From SIG603 sp964370405 (lineage in GTDB: Bacteria; Bacillota; Clostridia; Oscillospirales; Acutalibacteraceae), in the NCBI GenBank assembly GCA_964370405.1, contig CAYJJB010000005.1, forward strand, positions 1 to 43,267: a stretch of 43,267 nt of DNA, written 5' to 3'. Shown here in pieces: positions 6,930 through 15,411 of this stretch; the first letter of the stretch is position 1, and each line of letters starts with the position of its first letter. The notes below the pieces were generated by a model. That model saw only the letters and a program-made list of their open reading frames with translations, was not told where the DNA came from and made no database searches. Both the position numbers and the translations under genes were made by a program.

Positions 6930-8863
6930 CTCAGTCTAGCTCCTGCTGGTACTCCGTCTACAAAAATGAGTTTTACTTCATCTTCACTTATATCAGCCGA
7001 AAGTAACATGCCGTGGCTTTCAACTTTGCAAAGTGTCACAGGGTGTAAATTTTCCACAAATAAAATATGTTTGCCTTTTACATCTTCTGGCTTGTACCAC
7101 CGTGCTATGCCTGATACTATAGTTCTCAGCTTGTCGCCGTCATTTATTGTAAATTTAAGCAGTTTTTTTGCTCTTTTAACGTTTTCGCAGTCCACAACTT
7201 CGCCGACTCTAATGTCTACTTTAAAAAATTCGTCGATAGAAATTCTTTCTATGCCCTCAATTTTCTTTACAGGTTCGTTTGTGACATATTTTTCCATAAG
7301 AGTAGTAATTTTCTCTTCCATTTCTTTTTGATCAATTCTTGCAAATAAAATTTCAGGTTTATCTGTCACTTTATCGCCACTTTTATAAAGTCCAAAAGTT
7401 TTGCAGTCTTCTAAACTTCTTTTTTCTGTATTAATTTGAGAGAAAATGCTCTCTGCTGTTTGTGGCAAATATGGGTATAGAAGTGTTGTAGCAATAGAAA
7501 TGCCTTCAACCAAATTATAAAGTACGGTTTGAAGCCTTGCATGGTCTTTCTCATCTTTTGCAAGTATCCAAGGAGTGGTTTCATCTATATATTTATTAAG
7601 TCTTCTAAATACGCTTATAACTTCATCAACTGCATCGGCAATTTTTAGCTTGTCCATCTTATCGCAGATTTTATCAAGTGCTGATGTAACAAAGGCTTTT
7701 AAATCTGCGTCTACATCTTCTACACAGTTTGTGTCTGTTACAACACCTTCAAAATATTTATTACACATTGAAATTGTGCGGTTTACAAGATTTCCTAGGG
7801 TGTTTGCAAGGTCAGAGTTTGTGCGCTCTGTCATTAAGTCCCAAGTAATAGTACCGTCGTTGTCAAAAGGAATTTCGTGTAGTACGAAATATCTTGTTGC
7901 ATCAACGCCGTAAAGCTCGCATAAATCATCTGCATAAATTGTGTTGCCTTTTGATTTGCTCATTTTTCCACCGTCTTGTAAAAGCCAAGGGTGACCAAAA
8001 ATTTGTTTTGGTAAAGGCAAATCTAAAGCCATTAAGAAAATTGGCCAGTAAAGTGTGTGAAAGCGCACTATGTCTTTGCCAATTACATGTAAATCTGCAG
8101 GCCAAAGCGCGTTAAATTGTTCTGTTGAATTTCCGTCACAGTCATAGCCTATGCCAGTGATATAGTTTGTAAGTGCATCAAGCCACACGTAAACCACGTG
8201 TTTTGGGTCAAAGTCCACACCAACGCCCCAGCTAAATGAAGTTCTTGAAACGCAAAGGTCTTGAAGACCCGGTAAAAGGAAGTTATTCATCATTTCATTT
8301 TTTCTCGATACAGGCAAAATGAAATCTGGGTTATCGTTCATGTGTTTTATAAGCCTGTCTGCATATTTGCTCATTTTAAAGAAATATGCTTCTTCTTTTG
8401 CAGGGCTTACTTCTCTGCCACAGTCAGGACATTTGCCGTCTTTTAACTGGCTTTCAGTAAAGAAAGACTCGCAAGGTCCACAGTAAAGACCCTCGTAGTG
8501 ACCTTTATAAATATCGCCCTTGTCGTAAAGTTTTTTAAATATTTTTTGCACTTGTTCTTTGTGATATATATCTGTTGTTCTTATGAATTTATCATAAGAA
8601 GTGTTTACGACATCGAAGTTATCTTTGATTATCCCTGCGATTTTATCGACAAATTCTTGAGGCTCTACACCGTTTTCTTTGGCTTTTTCTTCATTTTTTT
8701 GTCCGTGCTCGTCAGTTCCTGTTTGGAAAAACACGTTGTAGCCCTGCGCTCTTTTAAATCTTGCGATACAGTCTGTTAAAATAATTTCATACACATTTCC
8801 GATATGTGGTTTACCGCTTGTGTATGCTATTGCTGTTGTTATATAGTAATTTTTATTGTTCAT
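6926..8863 (-). CDS. metG: Methionyl-tRNA synthetase
   Basis: The 645-residue protein charges tRNA-Met. The class I HIGH motif is present as HIGN (residues 20-23) and the KMSKS loop as KMSKSKGN near 305. Between them is a zinc knuckle with two CxxC pairs (CGPC and CPDC), followed by the anticodon-binding helices. A C-terminal EMAP-type tRNA-binding domain (IDEFFKVDIRVGEVV to the end) covers about the last 105 residues. The ATG at 8863 is preferred on conservation; an adjacent in-frame TTG at 8866 sits at a slightly better distance from the GAGGA ribosome site. It is followed by tatD and pcp and preceded by a 34-residue ORF on the same strand. Confidence 0.96.
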   Translation of the reverse strand: MNNKNYYITTAIAYTSGKPHIGNVYEIILTDCIARFKRAQGYNVFFQTGTDEHGQKNEEKAKENGVEPQEFVDKIAGIIKDNFDVVNTSYDKFIRTTDIYHKEQVQKIFKKLYDKGDIYKGHYEGLYCGPCESFFTESQLKDGKCPDCGREVSPAKEEAYFFKMSKYADRLIKHMNDNPDFILPVSRKNEMMNNFLLPGLQDLCVSRTSFSWGVGVDFDPKHVVYVWLDALTNYITGIGYDCDGNSTEQFNALWPADLHVIGKDIVRFHTLYWPIFLMALDLPLPKQIFGHPWLLQDGGKMSKSKGNTIYADDLCELYGVDATRYFVLHEIPFDNDGTITWDLMTERTNSDLANTLGNLVNRTISMCNKYFEGVVTDTNCVEDVDADLKAFVTSALDKICDKMDKLKIADAVDEVISVFRRLNKYIDETTPWILAKDEKDHARLQTVLYNLVEGISIATTLLYPYLPQTAESIFSQINTEKRSLEDCKTFGLYKSGDKVTDKPEILFARIDQKEMEEKITTLMEKYVTNEPVKKIEGIERISIDEFFKVDIRVGEVVDCENVKRAKKLLKFTINDGDKLRTIVSGIARWYKPEDVKGKHILFVENLHPVTLCKVESHGMLLSADISEDEVKLIFVDGVPAGARLR

Positions 8864-8888
8864 CAAAGTTTACGTCCTCTCAAATTTT

Positions 8889-8993
8889 TTAAAGTATAGC
8901 TGGTAAAATGGCAGAAAATACGGATAAAAGCATAAGTCCTGCAAGTATTATTGCACCAACACGTATAACCATTTTCCTCTTTTTATCGTTCAC
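8889..8993 (-). CDS. 34-residue single-span membrane peptide upstream of metG
   Basis: This small ORF starts at a GTG with an AAGGTGG ribosome site 7 bases upstream and ends 23 bases before metG. The product begins MNDKKRKMVIRVG and continues as a hydrophobic stretch (AIILAGLMLLSVFSAILPAIL). That gives a basic cytoplasmic end plus one membrane span. It lies between a good promoter and metG, so it is probably the first translated gene of the metG-tatD-pcp transcript. I do not recognise the family. The good ribosome site, intact frame and positive-inside topology support a real gene; its size keeps confidence moderate. Confidence 0.6.
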   Translation of the reverse strand: MNDKKRKMVIRVGAIILAGLMLLSVFSAILPAIL

Positions 8994-9026
8994 ACCGACA
9001 CCACCTTAAAGATATTAATAAACTAC

Positions 9027-9055
9027 ATTTTACCATGTAAATAAGTTATTGTAAA
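9027..9055 (-). promoter_or_regulatory. Promoter of the small ORF-metG-tatD-pcp operon
   Basis: Minus strand: TTTACA (9050-9055), 17 bases, then TAAAAT (9027-9032) preceded by TGG, an extended -10 type. The leader to the GTG at 8993 is only about 30 bases, leaving no room for a T-box. Confidence 0.7.
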
Positions 9056-9063
9056 TGATTTAT

Positions 9064-9092
9064 TTGACATTCTAACAAAGCTTTAGTAAAAT
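9064..9092 (+). promoter_or_regulatory. Promoter of pyridoxal/pyridoxamine kinase gene
   Basis: TTGACA (9064-9069) and TAAAAT (9087-9092) are 17 bases apart, about 30 bases before the ATG at 9123, with AAAGGAG between. Confidence 0.78.
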
Positions 9093-9122
9093 TTAATTAT
9101 AATTTAAAGGAGATTTTAAAAT

Positions 9123-9980
9123 ATGCTTAAAAATGAAATACTAACTTGTGCCGCAGTTCACGATATATCGGGGTTTGGCAAATGTGCTTTAACTGTTTGT
9201 TTGCCTGTTTTAAGTGCTATGGGGGTTGAAACTTCTGTAATGCCCACGGCAATGCTTTCAACCCACGGCGGATTTAGCGGTTTTACCTATAATGATTTTA
9301 CAAAGGAAATGTTACCCATGGCAAAACACTGGAAAGAAGTAGGGGCAAATTTTAATTCTATTTATACAGGGTTTTTGGGAAGTATATCGCAAATTTCAGT
9401 AGTAAAAGAGATATTTAGAACGATTAAAAATGATGATACCCTTATTATGGTAGACCCAGTAATGGCAGATGATGGAAAACTTTATAAGATGTATGATGAA
9501 AAAATGGTAGAGGGCATGAGAGAGCTTTGCAAAGAAGCAGATATAATAGTGCCAAACTTGACAGAGGCTTCATACCTTACAGGCGAAAAATATATCGAAA
9601 GTGGACACAGCAAAGAATATATTGAAAATATGCTTTACAAATTATCAGAATTTGGATGTAAATATGTGGTTATAACAGGCGTAAGTTTTGATGATGAAAA
9701 GCTGGGTTCAGCATGTCTTTGCGTGAAAAGCGGCGAAATTCACTATAGTCTGTTTAAAAAACACAAAGGTGGCTACCCCGGCACAGGTGACTTGTTTGCA
9801 AGTGTGCTTTTAGGTGCTATACTTAATGGTCATGGGATAGATGAAGCACAAGACCTTGCAACAAAATATGTCAGCGATACAATAGAGAAAACTATAGAGC
9901 TTAAAAGGGATAAAAATCCACTTTTTGGCGTGTGCTTTGAAAAAACTTTACCACAGCTTGTTTCTTTAATTGACAATTAA
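9123..9980 (+). CDS. Pyridoxal/pyridoxamine kinase, PfkB-like
   Basis: The 285-residue protein is a ribokinase/PfkB-superfamily kinase of the pyridoxamine kinase group, phosphorylating B6 vitamers to the coenzyme form. Supporting segments are VHDISGFGKCALTVCLPVLSAMG at the N-terminus, THGGFSGF, the VDPVMADDGKLY loop, IIVPNLTEASYLTG, and the C-terminal anion hole and catalytic Asp in YPGTGDLFASVLLGA. The ATG at 9123 has AAAGGAG upstream and its own promoter. PLP supply fits the amino-acid fermentation genes downstream, because aromatic aminotransferases need PLP; that link is inference. Phosphomethylpyrimidine kinases share the fold but differ in the N-terminal motif. Confidence 0.88.
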   Translation: MLKNEILTCAAVHDISGFGKCALTVCLPVLSAMGVETSVMPTAMLSTHGGFSGFTYNDFTKEMLPMAKHWKEVGANFNSIYTGFLGSISQISVVKEIFRTIKNDDTLIMVDPVMADDGKLYKMYDEKMVEGMRELCKEADIIVPNLTEASYLTGEKYIESGHSKEYIENMLYKLSEFGCKYVVITGVSFDDEKLGSACLCVKSGEIHYSLFKKHKGGYPGTGDLFASVLLGAILNGHGIDEAQDLATKYVSDTIEKTIELKRDKNPLFGVCFEKTLPQLVSLIDN

Positions 9981-10021
9981 TAATTATGGCTAAAATTATT
10001 AAACGAGAATATAAATTTACC

Positions 10022-10050
10022 TTGCAAAAGTGATTAAATTAGTGTAGAAT
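10022..10050 (+). promoter_or_regulatory. Probable promoter of the paaK-ior operon
   Basis: TTGCAA (10022-10027) and TAGAAT (10045-10050) are separated by 17 bases, 59 bases before the paaK start. Each hexamer differs from consensus at one or two positions. Confidence 0.5.
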
Positions 10051-10108
10051 ATAAGTTAACGCTGTGGCGCTTTAAAGTGAAAGAGATGAAAGTTGGTGCA
10101 TATAGATA

Positions 10109-11419
10109 ATGCAAAATAATTTTTTCCAAAAAGATATAGAAACCATGCCAAGAGTCGAGCTTGAAAAATTACAGCTTGAAAGGCTTCAAAAAATGGTGGA
10201 TTACTGTATAAATAATGTAAAGTTTTATAATGAGAAACTCAGTAAAGTGGGCATCACCTCTGGTGATAAAATTAAAACTTTGTCTGATATACAGTATATC
10301 CCATTTACCACAAAAGAAGACATAAGAGATAATTATCCGTTTAATATGATGGCAAGGCCTATGAAAGACATAGTGCGTATACACGCATCCTCAGGAACCA
10401 CAGGAAAACCCACTGTGGGTCTTTACACAAAAAATGACCTTGATATGTGGGCGTCGCAGGTTGCAAGAATTTGTGTTGCAGGTGGCGTAACAGATGAAGA
10501 TATAATACAAATCTCCTTTGGATATGGACTTTTTACAGGAGCTTTGGGACTTCATTATGGGCTTGAGAAAATTGGCGCCACTGTAATTCCGGCATCATCT
10601 GGTAATACTGAAAAACAACTTATGATGTTTAGGGACTTTGGTGTAACAGGACTTGTTGCAACTCCAAGTTATGCGATTTATCTTGCAGAGGCGGTAAAAG
10701 AGGGCAATGTTCCACTGTCTGAATATCATAAGCTTAGACTTGGTATTTTAGGAAGTGAAAGCTGTAGCAGTGAAATGCGAAACGAAATTGAAAAAGGACT
10801 TGGTATTTTTGTAAGTGATAACTATGGAATGACAGAGCTTACAGGGCCTGGTGTATCTGGTGAATGTATATACAGAGATGGCCTTCATTTTAATGAAGAT
10901 GCATTTTTGCCTGAGATTATAGACAGCGATACAGGTAAAGTGAAAGACAGGGGTGACACGGGAGAGCTTGTTGTTACAACGCTTTTAAGAGAGGGCGCAC
11001 CTGTTTTAAGATACAGAACAAAAGACATAGCAAGTTTAAATTATGAGCCATGTAAATGTGGCAGAACTGGTGTTCGTATGAACAAAATCACTGGTAGGAC
11101 AGATGATATGATTATAATAAAAGGTGTCAACGTGTTTCCATCACAAGTGGCTACTGTTCTTGCCGAATTTAAACAAATCAGTCCACATTATCAGCTTGTT
11201 CTTACACGCAAAAACTATCTTGACAGGCTGGAGGTTAAAGTAGAGCTAATTGACGCTTCACTTTTGGAAAACTTTAGAGAGCTTGAGGGTCTTACAAAGC
11301 AAATACATGACAGACTTAGAAGCATTTTAGGGCTTGATACAAAAGTAAGCCTTGTAGAACCGAAAAACCTAGAGCGTTTTCAGGGCAAGGCAAAAAGAGT
11401 AATAGACAATAGACAATAG
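10109..11419 (+). CDS. paaK: Phenylacetate/aryl-acid CoA ligase, copy 1
   Basis: The 436-residue adenylate-forming enzyme has the PaaK length. The ATP-binding P-loop HASSGTTGKPT lies near residue 93, FGYGLFTGALGLHYG and the DNYGMTELTGPG motif follow, then RYRTKD and the C-terminal subdomain from GRTDDMIIIKGVNVFPSQ. With the adjacent indolepyruvate:ferredoxin oxidoreductase it probably acts on arylacetyl-CoA, and could run in the acid-plus-ATP direction when aromatic amino acids are fermented; direction is inferred. The ribosome site is weak (AGTTGGTG). The last codons (D-N-R-Q-stop) are written within AATAGAC heptad repeats that continue downstream. Confidence 0.9.
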   Translation: MQNNFFQKDIETMPRVELEKLQLERLQKMVDYCINNVKFYNEKLSKVGITSGDKIKTLSDIQYIPFTTKEDIRDNYPFNMMARPMKDIVRIHASSGTTGKPTVGLYTKNDLDMWASQVARICVAGGVTDEDIIQISFGYGLFTGALGLHYGLEKIGATVIPASSGNTEKQLMMFRDFGVTGLVATPSYAIYLAEAVKEGNVPLSEYHKLRLGILGSESCSSEMRNEIEKGLGIFVSDNYGMTELTGPGVSGECIYRDGLHFNEDAFLPEIIDSDTGKVKDRGDTGELVVTTLLREGAPVLRYRTKDIASLNYEPCKCGRTGVRMNKITGRTDDMIIIKGVNVFPSQVATVLAEFKQISPHYQLVLTRKNYLDRLEVKVELIDASLLENFRELEGLTKQIHDRLRSILGLDTKVSLVEPKNLERFQGKAKRVIDNRQ

Positions 11420-11512
11420 TTGATAGTGAATAATTGATAGTGAATAGTGTTAAAAATAAAAAATGCATAGCATTTCACTATCACTCTCAACTTTCAACTT
11501 TCAACGCTCAAC
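11401..11512. repeat. Heptad-armed palindromic repeat element, copy E1
   Basis: The left arm is a run of degenerate heptads (AATAGAC, AATAGTT, GATAGTG and similar) that begins inside the paaK stop region. The centre is AAATGCATAGCATTT (11461-11475). The right arm (CTATCACTCTCAACTTTCAA and onward) is an inverted version of the left. The whole can fold back on itself. It fills the gap between paaK and iorA. Confidence 0.75.
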
Positions 11513-11532
11513 AAATTAAGGAGGAATTTATC

Positions 11533-13248
11533 TTGAAAGAATTAATGCTAGGAAATGAAGCTGTTGCAAGAGGTCTTTTTGAAGCAGGTGTTAAGGTGAT
11601 ATCAAGTTATCCTGGAACACCAAGTACAGAAATAACTGAAGCGGCGGCAAAATATGATGAAATGTACAGTGAGTGGGCGCCTAATGAAAAAGTTGCGGCA
11701 GAGGTTGCAGCTGGTGCATGCATAGGCGGTGCAAGATCGTTTTGTGCTATGAAACACGTTGGATTTAACGTGGCGGCAGACCCAATTTTTACAATGAGTT
11801 ACATAGGTGTAAACGGTGGTATGGTAATTGCTGTTGCCGATGACCCAAGTATGCACTCATCTCAAAATGAGCAAGACACAAGAAACTATGGAATTGCTGC
11901 AAAGCTTCCAATGCTTGAGCCTGCAGACTCTCAGGAATGTAAGGATTTTACAAAGCTTGCATTTGAAATTTCAGAGCAGTTTGACACGCCTGTAATTTTA
12001 AGGCTTACAACAAGAATTTCTCACTCAAGAAGTATTGTAACTTTGGGAGAAAGAGTGGAACTGCAAAATAAGCCATATGTAAAAAACGTAGCAAAAAATG
12101 TTATGCTTCCTGCATTTGCAAGGCCAAAACATGAAATAGTTGAAAAAAGAACACTAGACCTTAAACAGTGGTCAAAAAATAGCTCCATCAATATTGTGGA
12201 AGACAATGGCTCAAAAGTAGGCGTGATTACAGCTGGTTCTGTTTATCAATATGTCAAAGAAGTAATGGGCGATGAATGTAATTACCTAAAACTTGGCATG
12301 ATTAATCCTTTATCAGAAGATTTAATTAAAGATTTCTGTAAAGGTCTTGAGAAAATATATGTAATAGAAGAGCTTGATGATATTATTGAAACTTTCTGCA
12401 AAAAAAATGGAATAAATGTAATAGGAAAAGACCTGTTCCCAAAATGTGGCGAGTTTAACCAAAAACTTATGGCAAAGGTTTTAAAAGGCGAGGAAGTAAA
12501 GGGTTTAAGCTTTGACGAGGCAATACCTGTAAGACCTCCTGTAATGTGCTGTGGTTGCCCACACAGAGGTGTGTTCTATGCACTGAAAAAAGAGAATGTG
12601 TATGTAAGTGGCGATATAGGTTGCTACACTTTAGGCGCTTCTGCTCCACTTGGTGCTATGGATTTATGCATTTGCATGGGTGCTTCCATTTCTTCACTTC
12701 ATGGCTACAACAAAGCTACAGGAAACGACAATAAGTCAGTTGCAGTAATAGGCGACTCCACATTTATGCACACAGGTGTAAACAGCCTTATCGACATAGC
12801 TTATAATAGAAGTAATTCTGTTACAATGATTTTGGATAACTCCATTACTGGTATGACAGGTCACCAACAAAACCCAACAACAGGTTTTAACATTAAAGGC
12901 GAGCCATCTGCTTCTGTAGATTTAGAAAAGCTATGTACTGCAATAGGAATAAATAGAGTTAAAGTTATAGACCCATATGACTTAAAAGAAACTATGAAAG
13001 TCATTAAAGAAGAGCTTGCAGCCGACGAACCATCAGTAATTATAAGCCGCAGACCTTGTGCGCTTTTAAAATACGTTAAGCATGAAACACCACTTGAAGT
13101 AAACAGTGACTGCGTAGGGTGCAAAATATGTCTTGGCATTGGTTGTCCTGCAATTAGCATGAAAGACGGCAAAGCAGTTATTGATAAAGCACAATGTGTG
13201 GGCTGTAAAGTTTGCAAGGGTTTATGCCCTAAAAAAGCTATAAATTAA
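11533..13248 (+). CDS. iorA: Indolepyruvate:ferredoxin oxidoreductase, alpha subunit
   Basis: The 571-residue subunit decarboxylates aryl pyruvates (indole-, phenyl- or hydroxyphenylpyruvate) to arylacetyl-CoA with reduction of ferredoxin. It has the pyruvate-oxidoreductase domain (VISSYPGTPSTEI, ADDPSMHSSQNEQDTRNY), a TPP-binding half (CCGCPHRGVFYAL, GDIGCYTLGA, GDSTFMHTG, DNSITGMTGHQ), and a C-terminal two-cluster ferredoxin domain (CVGCKICLGIGCP and CVGCKVCKGLCP). The start is placed at the TTG at 11533 because AAGGAGG lies just upstream and the conserved KELMLGNEAVARG follows. An in-frame ATG 99 bases earlier lies inside the repeat element and lacks a ribosome site. Partner of iorB. Confidence 0.93.
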   Translation: MKELMLGNEAVARGLFEAGVKVISSYPGTPSTEITEAAAKYDEMYSEWAPNEKVAAEVAAGACIGGARSFCAMKHVGFNVAADPIFTMSYIGVNGGMVIAVADDPSMHSSQNEQDTRNYGIAAKLPMLEPADSQECKDFTKLAFEISEQFDTPVILRLTTRISHSRSIVTLGERVELQNKPYVKNVAKNVMLPAFARPKHEIVEKRTLDLKQWSKNSSINIVEDNGSKVGVITAGSVYQYVKEVMGDECNYLKLGMINPLSEDLIKDFCKGLEKIYVIEELDDIIETFCKKNGINVIGKDLFPKCGEFNQKLMAKVLKGEEVKGLSFDEAIPVRPPVMCCGCPHRGVFYALKKENVYVSGDIGCYTLGASAPLGAMDLCICMGASISSLHGYNKATGNDNKSVAVIGDSTFMHTGVNSLIDIAYNRSNSVTMILDNSITGMTGHQQNPTTGFNIKGEPSASVDLEKLCTAIGINRVKVIDPYDLKETMKVIKEELAADEPSVIISRRPCALLKYVKHETPLEVNSDCVGCKICLGIGCPAISMKDGKAVIDKAQCVGCKVCKGLCPKKAIN

Positions 13249-13262
13249 GGGAGGAGAATATT

Positions 13263-13844
13263 ATGCAAAACGACGTAAAAAGTATACTTATAGTAGGCGT
13301 TGGTGGACAAGGAACTTTGCTTGCAAGCAAAATTTTGGGTACGGCAATGATGAACGAGGGATATGATGTAAAAGTAAGTGAAGTGCACGGAATGAGTCAA
13401 AGAGGCGGATCTGTTATAACTTATGTAAGATATGGCACAAAAGTTGCTTCTCCTATAATAGAAGAAGCACAGGCGGATATTATTTTGGCGTTTGAACAAC
13501 TTGAGGCGGCAAGATATTTACCATATCTTAAAAAAGGTGGATTTTTAATCACCAACACTCAAAAAATGGATCCAATGCCAGTTATCACAGGTACTATGGA
13601 GTATCCACAAGACATAATTGAAAAAATTCGTGAAAAAGGTGTAAATCTCGATACGGTAGACGCCTTAGACTTTGCTGTAAAAGCAGGTTCACAAAAAGCT
13701 GTTAACGTGGTTTTAATGGGTGCAATGGCGGCAAAACTTAATCTTCCTAAAGAAGCATGGGTAAAGGCACTAGAACAAACAGTACCACAAAAATTTATAG
13801 AAATGAACAAAACAGCATTTGAATTAGGATTTAACAACGTGTGA
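13263..13844 (+). CDS. iorB: Indolepyruvate:ferredoxin oxidoreductase, beta subunit
   Basis: The 193-residue gamma-type domain completes the two-subunit IOR enzyme. Key segments are ILIVGVGGQGTLLASKILG at the N-terminus, VSEVHGMSQRGGSVITYVRYG, and the NVVLMGAMAAKLNLP helix near the C-terminus, all typical of the 2-oxoacid:acceptor oxidoreductase gamma domain. The ATG at 13263 is preceded by GGGAGGAG. It follows iorA by 14 bases. The stop codon lies inside a small palindrome (CAACGTG/CACGTTG, 13835-13853) that begins the next repeat element. Confidence 0.94.
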   Translation: MQNDVKSILIVGVGGQGTLLASKILGTAMMNEGYDVKVSEVHGMSQRGGSVITYVRYGTKVASPIIEEAQADIILAFEQLEAARYLPYLKKGGFLITNTQKMDPMPVITGTMEYPQDIIEKIREKGVNLDTVDALDFAVKAGSQKAVNVVLMGAMAAKLNLPKEAWVKALEQTVPQKFIEMNKTAFELGFNNV

Positions 13845-13978
13845 AACACGTTGGAGTGAAGAGTGAAAAATGAAAAGAGAAAAGTGGAGGCGGAAATCCT
13901 ACGGATTTCTAAATTATATAATCAAAAAATGCGTAGCATTTCACCACAACTCTTAACTCTTAACTCTTCACTTTTTAC
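13835..13978. repeat. Heptad-armed palindromic repeat element, copy E2
   Basis: Three palindromes are strung together: CAACGTG/CACGTTG (13835-13853, across the iorB stop), GAAATCC-TAC-GGATTTC (13893-13909) and AAATGCGTAGCATTT (13927-13941). A left arm of GAGTGAA-like heptads and a right arm of inverted CTCTTAA heptads flank the last two. It fills the iorB-paaK gap. Confidence 0.72.
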
Positions 13979-14002
13979 TAACATAAAAAAGGAGGGTCTA
14001 CA

Positions 14003-15295
14003 TTGTATTATCAACAAGAGATTGAATGTGCAAGCCGTGAAGAACTTAAAAAAATTCAATCTGAAAAATTAAAAACCATAGTTAAAACTTGTTATGAAAA
14101 AATACCTTTTTATAAAGAAAGCTTTGATAAAGCGGGCATAAAACCGGAGGATATTAAAAGTATAGACGACATAGTAAAACTTCCATTTACAGAAAAAAAT
14201 GATTTGCGAGATACTTATCCATTCGGGCTTTTAGCCGTTGGACGTGATGAAATTGTGAGGGTTCACGCTTCATCTGGTACTACAGGTAAACAAACAGTTG
14301 TTGCATACACCCAAAATGACATAGACATTTGGGCGGACTGTGTTGCAAGAAATATAATGGCAATTGGCGGACACAAAAAAGACTTTGTTCAAGTAGCCTA
14401 TGGTTATGGACTGTTTACAGGTGGTTTGGGGCTTCATTATGGTGCTGAAAAACTTGGAGCTACTGCAATTCCCGTATCATCTGGAAACACTGAAAGACAA
14501 ATTCAAATTATGGAAGACTATGAGTCTGACATACTTTGCTGTACTCCATCTTATGCAATGTACATAGGAGAAACTTTAAAGGAAAAAGGAATTGACCCTA
14601 AAAGTCTAAAGCTTAGGGCGGGTATTTTTGGTGCAGAGCCATGGACGCAGGAAATGCGAAAAGAGATAGAAAATCTTTTAGACATTAAGGCATATGACAT
14701 TTATGGACTGTCTGAAATAACAGGACCTGGCGTTTCTTGCGAATGTACAGAGCAGGCTGGCATGCATGTAAATGAAGACTATTTTTATCCTGAAATAATT
14801 GACCCTGACACAGGTGAAACTTTGCCTGAGGGCGAATTTGGTGAACTTGTATTTACCTGCATAGGTAAAGAAGCGCTTCCGCTTATAAGATATAGAACAA
14901 GGGACATTTGTAGATTGAATTATGAAAAATGCGGCTGTGGAAGAACTCTTGTAAGAATGGATAAACCAAGAGGAAGAACCGATGATATGCTTATAATAAG
15001 AGGCATAAACGTATTTCCATCACAAATTGAATCTGTGCTTTTGGAACTTGGCATGGACCCAAATTATCAACTGGTTGTAGACCGTGTTAATAATTTGGAT
15101 AGAATGGAAGTGCAGATTGAAATTAATGACAATATTTTCTCTGATACAGTTAGAAATATTGAAGAGATAGAGAAAAAAATATCTTTAGCTCTTCAGTCAA
15201 CACTTAACATTGTTGCAAAAGTAAGACTAGTAGAACCAAAAAGCATTCCTCGCTCAGAAGGAAAAGCAAAAAGAGTTATAGACAATAGAAAATAG
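14003..15295 (+). CDS. paaK: Phenylacetate/aryl-acid CoA ligase, copy 2
   Basis: The 430-residue protein is a second PaaK-type ligase, clearly paralogous to the one at 10109. It keeps HASSGTTGKQT, YGYGLFTGGLGLHYG, DIYGLSEITGPG, RYRTRD and GRTDDMLIIRGINVFPSQ. The start is a TTG with AAAGGAGGG upstream. Having two ligases around iorAB suggests different aryl-acid preferences, or one working on phenylacetate and one on indoleacetate types; the sequence does not decide. The final DNRK-stop codons again run into the heptad repeats of the next element. Confidence 0.9.
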   Translation: MYYQQEIECASREELKKIQSEKLKTIVKTCYEKIPFYKESFDKAGIKPEDIKSIDDIVKLPFTEKNDLRDTYPFGLLAVGRDEIVRVHASSGTTGKQTVVAYTQNDIDIWADCVARNIMAIGGHKKDFVQVAYGYGLFTGGLGLHYGAEKLGATAIPVSSGNTERQIQIMEDYESDILCCTPSYAMYIGETLKEKGIDPKSLKLRAGIFGAEPWTQEMRKEIENLLDIKAYDIYGLSEITGPGVSCECTEQAGMHVNEDYFYPEIIDPDTGETLPEGEFGELVFTCIGKEALPLIRYRTRDICRLNYEKCGCGRTLVRMDKPRGRTDDMLIIRGINVFPSQIESVLLELGMDPNYQLVVDRVNNLDRMEVQIEINDNIFSDTVRNIEEIEKKISLALQSTLNIVAKVRLVEPKSIPRSEGKAKRVIDNRK

Positions 15296-15390
15296 TTGAT
15301 AGTGAATAGTTGATAATGGATAGTTTTAAAATAGAAAATGCATAGCATTTTCCACCACCACTCTCAACTCACAACTCTCAACTTTCAACT
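15285..15390. repeat. Heptad-armed palindromic repeat element, copy E3
   Basis: The left arm of ACAATAG, AAAATAG, TTGATAG, TGAATAG heptads overlaps the paaK stop codon. The core AAATGCATAGCATTT (15336-15350) is identical to that of E1. The right arm consists of inverted CTCTCAACT/ACTCTCAAC heptads. It fills the gap before the ACT-domain gene. Confidence 0.74.
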
Positions 15391-15411
15391 AATATGAAAG
15401 GCAGTGACTTT

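Noticed and set aside
8994..9030. T-box upstream of metG
   Set aside because: Too little space between the promoter and the first start codon, and no T-box sequence.
11434..11532. N-terminal extension of IorA from an upstream in-frame ATG
   Set aside because: The extra 33 codons lie in the repeat element, encode low-complexity sequence and have no ribosome site. The TTG at 11533 has AAGGAGG.
13559..13849. Antisense open frame opposite iorB, and similar long frames opposite other genes
   Set aside because: These are shadows of strongly coding strands with recognisable products; none has a ribosome site or known motif.
11401..15390. CRISPR array suggested by the short tandem repeats
   Set aside because: Repeats are degenerate 7-mers without regular unique spacers, and no cas genes are present.
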